NCBI GenBank assembly: GCA_018713115.1
Contig: DVFS01000057.1
Location: 1-42,076, forward strand
Source of the DNA: Candidatus Galligastranaerophilus faecipullorum
GTDB lineage: Bacteria; Cyanobacteriota; Vampirovibrionia; Gastranaerophilales; Gastranaerophilaceae
Direction of reading: 5' to 3'
DNA length: 42,076 nt
Below are positions 16,333 through 24,923 of this stretch, piece by piece; positions within the stretch are counted from its first letter, which is position 1; each line of letters opens with the position of its first letter. Below the pieces are notes generated by a model. That model made no database searches. It was not told the origin of the DNA and saw nothing but the letters and a program-made list of their open reading frames with translations. The position numbers and the translations under genes were made by a program.

Positions 16333-17397
16333 TTATTCTTCGTTATGTGTAACGCTTAAGGAGATTCTCTTGTCGTCGGGATTGAATTTTAAAATTACGG
16401 TGTCTATTTCATCTCCGACATCCAGTATGGTGCCGTGTTCATTTTGATATTGCGCAAGTTCCGACTGCGGCAGAAGTGCTTCAACACAGGGATAAACTTC
16501 TACAAATGCGCCGAAGTGTTTAATGCGTGTAATCTTGCCTTTGACTTTTGCGCCTTCAGTGATTTTTCCTTTGGCTTCCACCCACGGGTCGGGCTCTAAG
16601 TTTTTAAGGCTTAGGGACACTCTTTGCTTGTCTAAATCTATGCCTATGATTTCAACATCTATTTTTTCGCCTACTTTTAATATATCACAGGGGTGATCCA
16701 CCCAACGCCATGAGATTTGCGAGAGCGGGAGAAGTCCGTCTATTCCGCCTATATCAATGAACGCACCGAAGTCGGCTATTCTTACGACTTCGCCTTTTAC
16801 AACGGCTCCCACTTCAAGCTGGCCGAAGACGTCTTTTTTGATTTCTTCAAGGTTATCAGTGTAAACTTTTCTGTTTGAGAGGATAAAATTATTCTGCGAC
16901 ATATCCATACTCAAAATTTTAAGTTCAATTTTTTGATCGACAATATTATCCGGCTCTTTTGACCTTAAATGGCTGGAGGGTACAAAACCGCGCACGCCCA
17001 TAACATCGACAAGCACGCCTCCTTTAACCGCCTGAACAACCGTACCTTCGACAACTTTATCCTGTGCTTTGGCTTCTTCAAGCACTTTCCAGTTGTATGC
17101 CATTGCAACCTTTTTATAGGAAACGGTAAATCTGCCGTCCTCGTCTTCTTCTTTGATTATAAGAAATTCGTATTGCTCGCCTTTTTTAAGAATGTCTTCA
17201 ATGTTGTCGTCTTTGTTGAGTTTTGCTTCTTTTTCGGGGCAAATGGCATTTGTTTTGGCGCCTATGTCAACAATGGCGCCTTCGCTGTCGTATGTGCAGA
17301 CAGTCCCTTTTACAAGATCTCCTTTTTGAAAGTTATACTCGTACTGTTTAAGAAGCTCTTCATACTCTTTGTCGCTAAGCTGGTTTGATGGGCACAT
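16333..17397 (-). CDS. rpsA: S1 RNA-binding domain protein (ribosomal protein S1-like)
   Basis: Binds single-stranded mRNA and helps it load on the 30S subunit. It has 354 residues from ATG 17397 and four S1 repeats, starting near KGDLVKGTVCTYDSEGAIVD, QDKVVEGTVVQAVKGGVLVD, VGAVVKGEVVRIADFGAFID and EGAKVKGKITRIKHFGAFVE. The last two are the best conserved. The start choice is supported by AAGGAG 11 bases upstream and by an extended -10 box whose start site would fall near 17426. An in-frame ATG at 17424 would put the ribosome-binding site inside the gene. TTG at 17403 is another candidate. Cyanobacterial S1 usually has three repeats. Confidence 0.9.
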   Translation of the reverse strand: MCPSNQLSDKEYEELLKQYEYNFQKGDLVKGTVCTYDSEGAIVDIGAKTNAICPEKEAKLNKDDNIEDILKKGEQYEFLIIKEEDEDGRFTVSYKKVAMAYNWKVLEEAKAQDKVVEGTVVQAVKGGVLVDVMGVRGFVPSSHLRSKEPDNIVDQKIELKILSMDMSQNNFILSNRKVYTDNLEEIKKDVFGQLEVGAVVKGEVVRIADFGAFIDIGGIDGLLPLSQISWRWVDHPCDILKVGEKIDVEIIGIDLDKQRVSLSLKNLEPDPWVEAKGKITEGAKVKGKITRIKHFGAFVEVYPCVEALLPQSELAQYQNEHGTILDVGDEIDTVILKFNPDDKRISLSVTHNEE

Positions 17398-17432
17398 GGT
17401 CAAAAAGTCTCCTTGTATTGTCATCCATTATG

Positions 17433-17441
17433 ATTATAACA
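17433..17441 (-). promoter_or_regulatory. Extended -10 promoter of the S1-protein gene
   Basis: On the minus strand TGTTATAAT is a perfect extended -10 element, about 36 bases before the ATG at 17397. A weak -35 (CTGTAC) lies 17 bases before TATAAT, which is usual for extended -10 promoters. Confidence 0.6.
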
Positions 17442-17585
17442 AATTTTTGAACTTAGTACAGGTTTTTTGATTAATATTTCTTAATAAATAGACCGCATGG
17501 ATGAGAAAAAAACTAAAAATTTATGTTATATGCAGTATTTTTTGTTACTATAAAATAAAGAAGTGATAAAAATCAGGCGGTGTAT

Positions 17586-18503
17586 ATGTTGAAAACAAAT
17601 AATAACATTGCCCAGACGGGACTGAGGATATTATTTGTTTTGCAGCTTTTAATGAAAGGGCCTGTTTCAAAAGCGCAGATTTTGCATAAAATTTCCCTTA
17701 ATCCGAATTTAAAAAATGTTGCGCCGGATACAATAACGCTCGATATTAATACTCTGAAAGCCGCAGGTTTTGATATAATTCCCGGCAACAAGGGCAATAA
17801 TTACTGTTATGAGCTTAAATTAAGCCCCATTAAAATAAAACTGACAAAAAAGGAAATGCGGGCAATTTCTATCGCAAAGAAAGCCGTATTTCATTTTATG
17901 GATTTTAGGTATATTGTGTCGCTTTATAAGACATTTGAAAAAATATCAAAACTTATAGATTCAAAAGAGTATATAGATACGCTCTTGAATTTCGGGAATT
18001 TTTTGAAAACCGACTTTAATCTTTTAAGGGAGCTTGATGTCCATGCAAAGCACAAAAACGAGATTGTGATTTTGTATAATTCTCCCTCCGGAGCATACAG
18101 AGAAATTACGCTTGAGTGTTTTGAAATAAAGTATTCAAAGAAAAATGACAAACTTTACCTCTGGGGCAGGTGTGAAGATTACGGCGGGGCTGTGTATTTA
18201 AGGACTGATAAAATCAAGAAAATAATTAAAATTACCAAAATAAACAAGACTCCGCCGCCTGTTTGCAAACGATGTATGTATGCAATAAAAAGGGAGTGCG
18301 GCAGCCCGCTTGAACTTGAAGATTACGAAAAAATAACAAAAATTACTCCTGGTTATATTTTAATCAAGGCGGATTATTTAAACGAATTTAATTTTATGCA
18401 AAGACTTTTGTCTTTCGGGGATAATCTTGTATATATAGAGGATGAAGAACTGCTGAACAGAGTGCGAAATCTTATAAAAGAAGTTGCGGAGATGTACGGT
18501 TGA
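17586..18503 (+). CDS. WYL-domain transcriptional regulator, first of a pair
   Basis: About 305 residues. The N-terminal 80 residues look like a winged helix (LRILFVLQLLMKGPVSKAQI, then DTITLDINTLKAAGFDII). The central and C-terminal part fits the WYL sensor fold: KLYLWGRCEDYGGAVYLRTD, followed by KIKKIIKI, is the place of the usual W-Y-L and arginine positions. The segment PPVCKRCMYAIKRECG adds three cysteines. The ATG at 17586 is preferred to the GTG at 17580 because AGGCGG sits 5 bases before it. A TATAAA box at 17549-17554 may be its -10. The ligand and target genes are unknown. It overlaps the next gene by 4 bases. Confidence 0.7.
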   Translation: MLKTNNNIAQTGLRILFVLQLLMKGPVSKAQILHKISLNPNLKNVAPDTITLDINTLKAAGFDIIPGNKGNNYCYELKLSPIKIKLTKKEMRAISIAKKAVFHFMDFRYIVSLYKTFEKISKLIDSKEYIDTLLNFGNFLKTDFNLLRELDVHAKHKNEIVILYNSPSGAYREITLECFEIKYSKKNDKLYLWGRCEDYGGAVYLRTDKIKKIIKITKINKTPPPVCKRCMYAIKRECGSPLELEDYEKITKITPGYILIKADYLNEFNFMQRLLSFGDNLVYIEDEELLNRVRNLIKEVAEMYG

Positions 18504-19411
18504 GAAAAATTGATGCGTCATACAGGATAATGAAAATATTTAAAATGCTGCATCAGGCGCCTTGCTCGCTTGATGAAATCTGCGACAGGCTTTATGGCGA
18601 AGATATATCCCTGAGCCGTGAAACTATTGCAAAATACTTTAAAACCCTCAGAAAATTCGGCTGTATTATAAGAAAAAGACGCGGCAGGTTTGAACTTGTA
18701 AGTGTTCCTTTTTCGCTGGATTTATCGGATGCGGACTATTACTATCTTGCCGCATTTGAAAATCTCGGGGTGAATTTATACGGCGACAATATAAAATATG
18801 ACTTAAGAAGTGCTTTTACAAAAATTCTTTCTCTGACAGATTACTCCGGTTATGATAAATACGGAGCTTATTTAAGCGAGGCGTCAAAAATTAACCATAT
18901 ATCCGTTCTTTTCAGGGACAAAATTTCAAAACTTTTAAAATTCGGTTCCGACAACTCTAAGATTAAAATAGTGTATGATGATAAAAAGATGAACATTTCC
19001 CATGTTTCTTTTAAATATTGCGATAATGCGGTTTTTGTACATGTTTTTAATGAGGATAATAAAAGTTACGAACTTTTGCTTCTGGAAAATATAAAAGACA
19101 TCTGTCCCACGCCGAAAAGTTCCCTTGTTTCCGACTTTGCACCTTATACCGTGTTTGAACTCAGGGGCAGGTTAAAAAATTCATATACGCTTTATGAGGG
19201 CGAGAGAGTTATTAAAATAGGTGAAGATTTTATATGGGTTTCAAATAATTTTGAGGATAAAAATCAGCTTTTTAAAAGACTTATAAGATACGGGAAGCTC
19301 TGCAAAATAATCTCGCCCGACTGTGATATAGAAAAATTTAAAAATATGCTCAATAAAATGAGCGCCAATCTTTCCGGTGACAAGTATCAGTTAATGCCGG
19401 ATTTTTCATAA
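18500..19411 (+). CDS. WYL-like transcriptional regulator, second of a pair
   Basis: 303 residues starting at TTG 18500, overlapping the previous stop (TTGA) with GGAG upstream. The N-terminus is a clear helix-turn-helix (CSLDEICDRLYGEDISLSRE followed by TIAKYFKTLRKFGCII). The rest resembles a diverged WYL domain and C-terminal extension, with VFELRGRLKNSYTLYEGERV and KRLIRYGKLCKIISP. Tandem WYL proteins coupled by overlapping genes recall the PafB-PafC pair of actinobacteria, which act together. That is an analogy, not a homology claim at the pair level. The 3' end overlaps the convergent TPR gene by 25 bases. Confidence 0.65.
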   Translation: MRKIDASYRIMKIFKMLHQAPCSLDEICDRLYGEDISLSRETIAKYFKTLRKFGCIIRKRRGRFELVSVPFSLDLSDADYYYLAAFENLGVNLYGDNIKYDLRSAFTKILSLTDYSGYDKYGAYLSEASKINHISVLFRDKISKLLKFGSDNSKIKIVYDDKKMNISHVSFKYCDNAVFVHVFNEDNKSYELLLLENIKDICPTPKSSLVSDFAPYTVFELRGRLKNSYTLYEGERVIKIGEDFIWVSNNFEDKNQLFKRLIRYGKLCKIISPDCDIEKFKNMLNKMSANLSGDKYQLMPDFS

Positions 19412-20115
19412 CTTAAAATAATGTTCCTGATTTCATAATCGTCTGGTTTTGTCGAGTATGCGTATCTGAAGTACTCAAGAGCAAGCTCTTTTTGTCCGGA
19501 ATTTTCAAGAATTTTTGCAATGTTATAGTAGGCATCCGTGCATTTTGGGTCGATGTTTATTGCAAGTGTATATTCAAGCACTGAATCCCTGTAGTTTCCC
19601 GATTGCCTTAATATATCCGCTTTTAAAAAATGTGCTTCAACGGATAGCGGATTTTTTTCAATTGCAAGGTTTATATTCTCAAGTGCATCTTTATATTTTT
19701 CCTTGTTTTTAAAGCTCAAAGCGCTTGCAAGAAGTTCTCTAAATGAAGGTGTTATTTTTGCCGCAGCGGCAATTTTTTGAGTATCGAGGGAAATGGTATA
19801 CGATTCGGGTATTCTTTCGTATTTTAAGCGTTTTTCGCTTTTTGAGGCAATTGTATATGTGCTTCTCATAGAGAGCATATTGAGAGGGCGAAAATCCTTG
19901 TAAAATGCAAGATTTACTTCTTCATCGGTGATTTCGGGGAGTTTTTTTACGTCAATTTTTGTATTTGAAGGGATTTGATTTGGTATATCAAGATAAAACT
20001 CATACACAACGCCCGCGTTTATTCTTTCCGCACAAAGAGAAGCCCCCGTGCCGGATAATCCCGCCAGAGAAGCGGCTAAAAGCGTATATATAATTTTTTT
20101 GTTAAAACCGGTCAT
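19387..20115 (-). CDS. Secreted TPR-repeat protein
   Basis: 242 residues with an N-terminal signal peptide (KKIIYTLLAASLAGLSG, likely cleaved after SLCA). A lipoprotein is unlikely because Leu precedes Cys28. A middle region of about 90 residues is unassigned. Three tetratricopeptide repeats cover about 130-235: ALSFKNKEKYKDALENINLA, LKADILRQSGNYRDSVLEYT and NIAKILENSGQKELALEYFR. TPRs mediate protein-protein contacts, so a periplasmic scaffold role is likely. It overlaps the HD-domain gene upstream by 14 bases and is last in the cheA run, which may link it to that system or reflect genome compactness only. Confidence 0.75.
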   Translation of the reverse strand: MTGFNKKIIYTLLAASLAGLSGTGASLCAERINAGVVYEFYLDIPNQIPSNTKIDVKKLPEITDEEVNLAFYKDFRPLNMLSMRSTYTIASKSEKRLKYERIPESYTISLDTQKIAAAAKITPSFRELLASALSFKNKEKYKDALENINLAIEKNPLSVEAHFLKADILRQSGNYRDSVLEYTLAINIDPKCTDAYYNIAKILENSGQKELALEYFRYAYSTKPDDYEIRNIILSYEKSGIN

Positions 20116-20719
20116 TTTTCAGGCAGATTTTCAGTTTAAATACTTCCTCAAAAAGAGTCTTTTTTTTGTTAAAAACCCTTTTAATTCCCCTGTTAAACAT
20201 TATATTTATGCCCGGATTCAAAGTCAAAGCGGACGAGTCAAAATCATACGTCAGTATGATATCCCGAACGCTTTGCATATGCAGCTTATCAAGTGCGTCA
20301 GAGAGCCTTAGTACGGATGAAATTACAAGCACTTTGTTTTTGTCTTTTTGTTCAAGCGAGCTAAAGAGCCTGTGCTTGCCTTCTTTTGGTTTGGAGCCTC
20401 TGTGATATCTTATGGAAGCACATACCACTTTCAGTTCATTTTCTTCAAATCCGTCTATTTTATTTTCAAAAACAAGTTTTGCACCTGTTTTGTTGTGCGG
20501 TTTTAGTGCAGTTACGCCGCCAAAAAAAGCGCCTATGTCATGTAACAGCGCACTTGTCTCTATAAGTGTGTGTGCGTTTTCAAAATCCAGGAGAGGATTA
20601 TCGGGAAATATCTTTTTTAAATCCTCATATATTTTAAGGCTTAAATTTTTTACGCAAAATGCATGTTCAAGGCTGCTTTTTGATTTTATATAGTTTTTTA
20701 AATACTCTTCAACCTTCAT
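20102..20719 (-). CDS. HD-domain protein, Ppx/GppA C-terminal-like
   Basis: 205 residues. The pattern H19...H58-D59 (LLHDIGAFFGG)...H (IRYHRGSKPK)...D (VLRLSDALDKLH) is a full metal-dependent HD phosphohydrolase set. The spacing and wording resemble the C-terminal domain of exopolyphosphatase/guanosine pentaphosphatases, without the N-terminal actin-like domain. A nucleotide or phosphoester substrate is likely but cannot be named. Its ATG overlaps the cheA stop codon (TAATG), so its translation is coupled to cheA. This suggests a link to the chemosensory output, by inference only. Confidence 0.75.
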   Translation of the reverse strand: MKVEEYLKNYIKSKSSLEHAFCVKNLSLKIYEDLKKIFPDNPLLDFENAHTLIETSALLHDIGAFFGGVTALKPHNKTGAKLVFENKIDGFEENELKVVCASIRYHRGSKPKEGKHRLFSSLEQKDKNKVLVISSVLRLSDALDKLHMQSVRDIILTYDFDSSALTLNPGINIMFNRGIKRVFNKKKTLFEEVFKLKICLKNDRF

Positions 20720-23700
20720 TAATCAGCCTTTTTTAAGAAATGATCCACACATCTTATAAAACTTTCCTGCTCAAAGCGGTCTTTTTGTATGTAGGCCTGA
20801 GAGCCCGCTTCTTTAAACTGCTTGCCCCATTTGGATTCAGGCATGGAAGTGAGGACTATAATGGGAATATCTGCCCATTTAGACTCTTTTCTTATTTCTT
20901 TTACAAATTCAAGACCGCTCATAATCGGCATTTCATTGTCCGTTATAACAAGGTCAAAATTTTCCTTTTGCATTTTGATAAGCGCATCCGGTGCGTTTGT
21001 GGCAATTTGAACTCGATACCCGTAGCTTGTCAGGATATTTTTTTGCAGGGTTCTTGTTGTCAGTGAATCATCCACGACAAGTATTTTGTGTGTATAATTT
21101 TCCCTCATTTTGATAGCTTTGTTGGAGGCGATTATTTTTGTATTTATTTTCTTTGGAAGCGTGCTTGAGAAAATGTCGCCGACATTTAAAATAAGGCAGA
21201 TTTCCCCGTTTGCAAGTGTGGTGATGCCCGAGATGTTTTTTACTTTAAACAGGGGTGCTTCAAGTTTTTTGTGCAGCACTTCCTGATCGCAGATGAGCTT
21301 TTCCACAATTATGCCTATAGCCGAACTTTCGGATTTTACAATCATAAGAGTATATTTATTAGCCTGTCTTGGCTTATTTTCAAGTTCAAGAATCTGCGAG
21401 AGAGTATATATCGGGATTACATCGTCATTATGTATATAAAAGTTTCTTCCGTCCCTTTCAAAGACATCTGTTGTATCGATTCTGATTACGGTTTTAATTG
21501 ATGAAGTGGGTATTGCATAGAGCTGGTTTTGTTCTGTTACAATAAATGTTTTTATGGTTGCCATGGTTGCAGGGAGTTCTATTGTAACCATGGTTCCCTT
21601 TTGAAACTCGCTGAAAATATCCACCCTGCCGTTTAATTGAGAGATTTTTGTATGAACGATATCAAGTCCGAGCCCTCTGCCTGAAAGTTCGGTAACCGAA
21701 TCACCCGTTGTGAAGCCGGGGTAGAAAATTAAATTTACAAGGTGTTCTTCATCTATATTCTCTATTTCATCGGGTGTTAAAAGCCCCTTTTCCAGTGCTT
21801 TTTGTTTGATTTTTTCAACATCAAGCCCTCTTCCGTCGTCTGTTATGTTGATTATAATTTTATTTTCTCTGTGTTTTGCGCTTACGGTTATTTTGCCGAC
21901 AGGATTTTTGCCCGCTTCTTTTCTTTCCTGCGGAAGCTCTATTCCGTGGTCGATAGAGTTTCTCAGGATATGAATTAGGGGGATTTTTATCTCTTCAATA
22001 ATTTTTTTGTCGGCTGCAACATCCGCTCCTTCGGTTATGAATTCAATTTGTTTGCCTTTTTCTTTTGCAATGTTGTGCACCATACGGGGAAAGAGATGAA
22101 AAATTGTCGACAAAGGCAAAATGCGCATGTTTTTTACCATGCCTTCAATTTCACTTGCGGTTGAGTTTAACTTTGAGTCATTTTCCTGCATCTGCTTAAA
22201 AAGGTCGGTGGTTTCTTTTATTAAATAAACCATTTTTTCGCTGTGGTAATTTTGCAGCACCATAAGCTGTTTATTAAAGGCTGCAATGGCCCTGGGGTCT
22301 ACGGTTGCGCCGAAAGTGGGGCCGCTTAAATATTTTCTGTCAAAGTATTTAATGTAGTAGCCCATTTTGTTAAAGCTTTTTTGCCACTCGAGAAGTTCAT
22401 TCTGGATGTTTTTTGCTACACTTAAATGTTCGTTTGTTTTAATTCTTGTAATAATAAGATCGCCAATTTGATTTACGAGTTTATCGAGTTTAAAAGAATC
22501 TATACGAAGTGTTTTGATGTCGCTTGTGTCAATGGCGCTCAGCCAGTCCTGATTGGTTTTTTCGGTTTTGGGGAGTTTTTTGCCGGATTTTGGTTTTGCG
22601 ATGTTTAATTTGGACATCTGCTCCACTATTGTGATTTTTTGCACAAGAAGTTCTATTTCAAGCTTTCTCTCCTCGGGCTTTAAGCCCTCGGGTTCAAAAA
22701 TTTTTCTTGTGTTTTCACAGATTTCTTTAATGGCTTCAAGAGTGTCGTTTTCCAGATTTTTTGAATTTGACTGGTAAAGGTTTAATATATTTAAAATCGT
22801 TTCAAATATTTTTTTTATTTCATTATTTTTAATCTTTGTAAGGACTTGCGACAGAAGTTCTTTTATGTCGGGAAGAAATTCAAGGTTTATCTCAAGCAGG
22901 CTGAGTTTTTCATAAATTCTGTCTATGAGGTCTGCTATTATTTTCTTATCTTCTTTTTTGCCGCTTTTAAGCCTGTCCTCGTCTTTATTTGCAAGAAGTT
23001 CACTTGCAATTTCAAAATAGTTTTGTGTCTGCACGCCTTTTTCTTTGCAGTAGTTGCTGAAAAACTCTTCTATTTTATCTATTTTCCCGTTAAGTTCAAG
23101 AATTGCATTCTCATCAAGCGGTTTGTTTTCAAAAGATGTAACAAATCTTCCCGCATCGGTTATAAGTGTGCAGAGGGGTTTTAGGTTTAATTCCCTGATT
23201 ATGACATTTAACTCTGCAAGCGGGGACTTTATCATCTGAATTTCCGAAAAATCTCCGCTTTGTCTTGCACCGGAGAAAATGTATATCATCTGGACAATCA
23301 GTTCTTCAATTTTATTTAATTTTGACAAAAGCTTTTTAACGTCCTCGGGGTAGTTAAAACTTATACCGGATTGTATATTGCCATCGGGTGCGGCTGAGGC
23401 TATTTTTTCCAGTTTTTCTACGAAATTTTGAGTGTCGGGTGTCTTATACTCGCTTTTTTGTTCAACTGTTTTATTAATAAGCACCTGAATGTGGCTGAGT
23501 GCTTCTGATATGGTGTCTGTTATCTCGCCTGCGGACTCAATTTTCCCGTCTTTTATAAAGCCCAGAATATCTTCTATTTTGTGTGCTATCGTCTGAATGC
23601 TTTCAAATCCGAGCATTCTGGCAGACCCTTTAAGGCTGTGGGCGTCGCGGGCAAGGCGTATTAAAATGTCATGATTTTTAGGATCTTTTTCAAGGGCAAA

Positions 23701-23790
23701 AAGATTTTTGTCCATGGATTGCAGAATTTCTCCGCCTTCCTGCTGGAAAATATTTAAAATTTCATCCAGTTCGTCGTCCAAAAAATCCAT
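20719..23790 (-). CDS. cheA: CheA-type histidine kinase with C-terminal receiver
   Basis: 1,023 residues. Order: Hpt domain with His51 (RDAHSLKGSARMLGF); a long, mostly helical region from about 110 to 410 without a recognisable CheY-binding P2; dimerisation helices; the ATPase domain with HILRNSIDHGIE, ITDDGRGLD and SGRGLGLDIVHTKI; a CheW-like domain; and a receiver from about 901 with phosphoacceptor Asp951 (VITDNEMPIMSG) and DDSLTTRTLQKN. Such CheA-receiver hybrids are common in cyanobacterial and pilus-type chemosensory systems. It lies 12 bases after the MCP gene and overlaps the HD-domain gene. No strong ribosome-binding site is visible at the start. The output may be flagellar or another surface behaviour. 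Confidence 0.93.
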   Translation of the reverse strand: MDFLDDELDEILNIFQQEGGEILQSMDKNLFALEKDPKNHDILIRLARDAHSLKGSARMLGFESIQTIAHKIEDILGFIKDGKIESAGEITDTISEALSHIQVLINKTVEQKSEYKTPDTQNFVEKLEKIASAAPDGNIQSGISFNYPEDVKKLLSKLNKIEELIVQMIYIFSGARQSGDFSEIQMIKSPLAELNVIIRELNLKPLCTLITDAGRFVTSFENKPLDENAILELNGKIDKIEEFFSNYCKEKGVQTQNYFEIASELLANKDEDRLKSGKKEDKKIIADLIDRIYEKLSLLEINLEFLPDIKELLSQVLTKIKNNEIKKIFETILNILNLYQSNSKNLENDTLEAIKEICENTRKIFEPEGLKPEERKLEIELLVQKITIVEQMSKLNIAKPKSGKKLPKTEKTNQDWLSAIDTSDIKTLRIDSFKLDKLVNQIGDLIITRIKTNEHLSVAKNIQNELLEWQKSFNKMGYYIKYFDRKYLSGPTFGATVDPRAIAAFNKQLMVLQNYHSEKMVYLIKETTDLFKQMQENDSKLNSTASEIEGMVKNMRILPLSTIFHLFPRMVHNIAKEKGKQIEFITEGADVAADKKIIEEIKIPLIHILRNSIDHGIELPQERKEAGKNPVGKITVSAKHRENKIIINITDDGRGLDVEKIKQKALEKGLLTPDEIENIDEEHLVNLIFYPGFTTGDSVTELSGRGLGLDIVHTKISQLNGRVDIFSEFQKGTMVTIELPATMATIKTFIVTEQNQLYAIPTSSIKTVIRIDTTDVFERDGRNFYIHNDDVIPIYTLSQILELENKPRQANKYTLMIVKSESSAIGIIVEKLICDQEVLHKKLEAPLFKVKNISGITTLANGEICLILNVGDIFSSTLPKKINTKIIASNKAIKMRENYTHKILVVDDSLTTRTLQKNILTSYGYRVQIATNAPDALIKMQKENFDLVITDNEMPIMSGLEFVKEIRKESKWADIPIIVLTSMPESKWGKQFKEAGSQAYIQKDRFEQESFIRCVDHFLKKAD

Positions 23791-23802
23791 ATGTAAAGCC
23801 CG

Positions 23803-24855
23803 TTACTCCTCGCTTACGTTGGCACGGAAACTCTTTGAGAGCACCTGCAGGTTTTCCACATTTTTGAAATTTTCTTCGGTTGCCCTGTAGTTATTTTCAA
23901 GCATAGAGTTGATTTCATTGACGGCATTTTCAGTTGTGCCGGTGTCATTTGTAATTTTTTTGGAGGAGCCTGTCATATCGTTGATTCCCTGAGAAATTTC
24001 ATTCATAAGGAGAATAAGCTGTTCAATGTTTGAACCTATGTTGTGGGCAAGTTCAATACCGGATTCAACTTCTTTTGTGCCTTCTTCGGTTGCAAGCACC
24101 GTTGAGTTTGCCGTTTGCTGGATATTTGTAATAAGTGATGTAATTTTTGTTGTAGCCTGTTTTGACTCGTCGGCAAGTTTTCTGATTTCACCCGCAACGA
24201 TTGCAAAGCCTTTTCCGTGTTCTCCGGCACGTGCGGCTTCAACTGCGGCATTAAGTGCAAGCAGGTTGGTTTGCTCGGCTATATCTTCAACAAGTCCTAT
24301 AGTTGATGATATTGACTGGATAAAATCCGATAATTCAAGGATAAGCTCCGCAATTGTCTGGATTTTATGCCTTATTGTAAACATTTTTTCGATATTGGCT
24401 TTAACCGCGTCATATTCCGTGTTTGTATAATTAAGCGAATCTATTGCTTTTTGTTTTGTGGTGCCTATTATTTCGTTTAAATCCGCCCCCTGGGATTTGA
24501 GGTTTTCTATAAGAAGTTTTATGTTTGAAAGTTTTGCAAAAGTGAGATTTATGTTTTCTTTTTGTACGGATGTGGCGCCTTCTATTTTCTTTGTATTGTC
24601 AAGCGCTGATTCTATAAGTTCATTTATTGCAACACCCGCTCTTTTTTTGAGTTGTTTTTTAGTTGCTTCAAAAATTACAACCGTAAGACAGAATAAGAGC
24701 ACAAGCGCGCCGCCTGTTGCCATACGCGACATATCGGTAAATTCCAAAATAAAAAATACAAAAATAAATATGAATAAAATTACGATTAAATCAAAAGTTT
24801 GTTTTTTTGCAAGAAAGTCGTTTAAACCGTTCTTTTGTTTGATTTGTTTAGACAT
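23803..24855 (-). CDS. Methyl-accepting chemotaxis protein without a periplasmic sensor domain
   Basis: 350 residues. Two adjacent membrane helices (about 21-40 and 46-63) are joined by only a few residues, so no periplasmic ligand domain is present. No HAMP is apparent. The cytoplasmic coiled coil carries the kinase-control tip [20 protein letters not shown], then [18 protein letters not shown], matching the family closely. The protein ends ANVSEE without a CheR/CheB tether pentapeptide. It probably senses a membrane, cytoplasmic or partner-delivered signal. AAAGGGG precedes the ATG. It is first in the run with cheA and is divergent from a receiver/GGDEF-like gene. Confidence 0.92.
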   Translation of the reverse strand: MSKQIKQKNGLNDFLAKKQTFDLIVILFIFIFVFFILEFTDMSRMATGGALVLLFCLTVVIFEATKKQLKKRAGVAINELIESALDNTKKIEGATSVQKENINLTFAKLSNIKLLIENLKSQGADLNEIIGTTKQKAIDSLNYTNTEYDAVKANIEKMFTIRHKIQTIAELILELSDFIQSISSTIGLVEDIAEQTNLLALNAAVEAARAGEHGKGFAIVAGEIRKLADESKQATTKITSLITNIQQTANSTVLATEEGTKEVESGIELAHNIGSNIEQLILLMNEISQGINDMTGSSKKITNDTGTTENAVNEINSMLENNYRATEENFKNVENLQVLSKSFRANVSEE

Positions 24856-24880
24856 AAATCCCCTTTTTTCAAAAAATAAT

Positions 24881-24896
24881 GTATAATTTTTTATAC
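24881..24896. promoter_or_regulatory. Divergent promoter zone with inverted repeat
   Basis: GTATAA-TTTT-TTATAC is a perfect inverted repeat between the divergent MCP and receiver genes. It contains a TATAAT box for the plus strand (24882-24887), about 37 bases before the ATG at 24924. Several further TATA-like boxes on both strands prevent a firm assignment. The repeat could be an operator shared by both sides. Confidence 0.4.
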
Positions 24897-24923
24897 GTTC
24901 AATTATATAAAATTTTTAAATCA

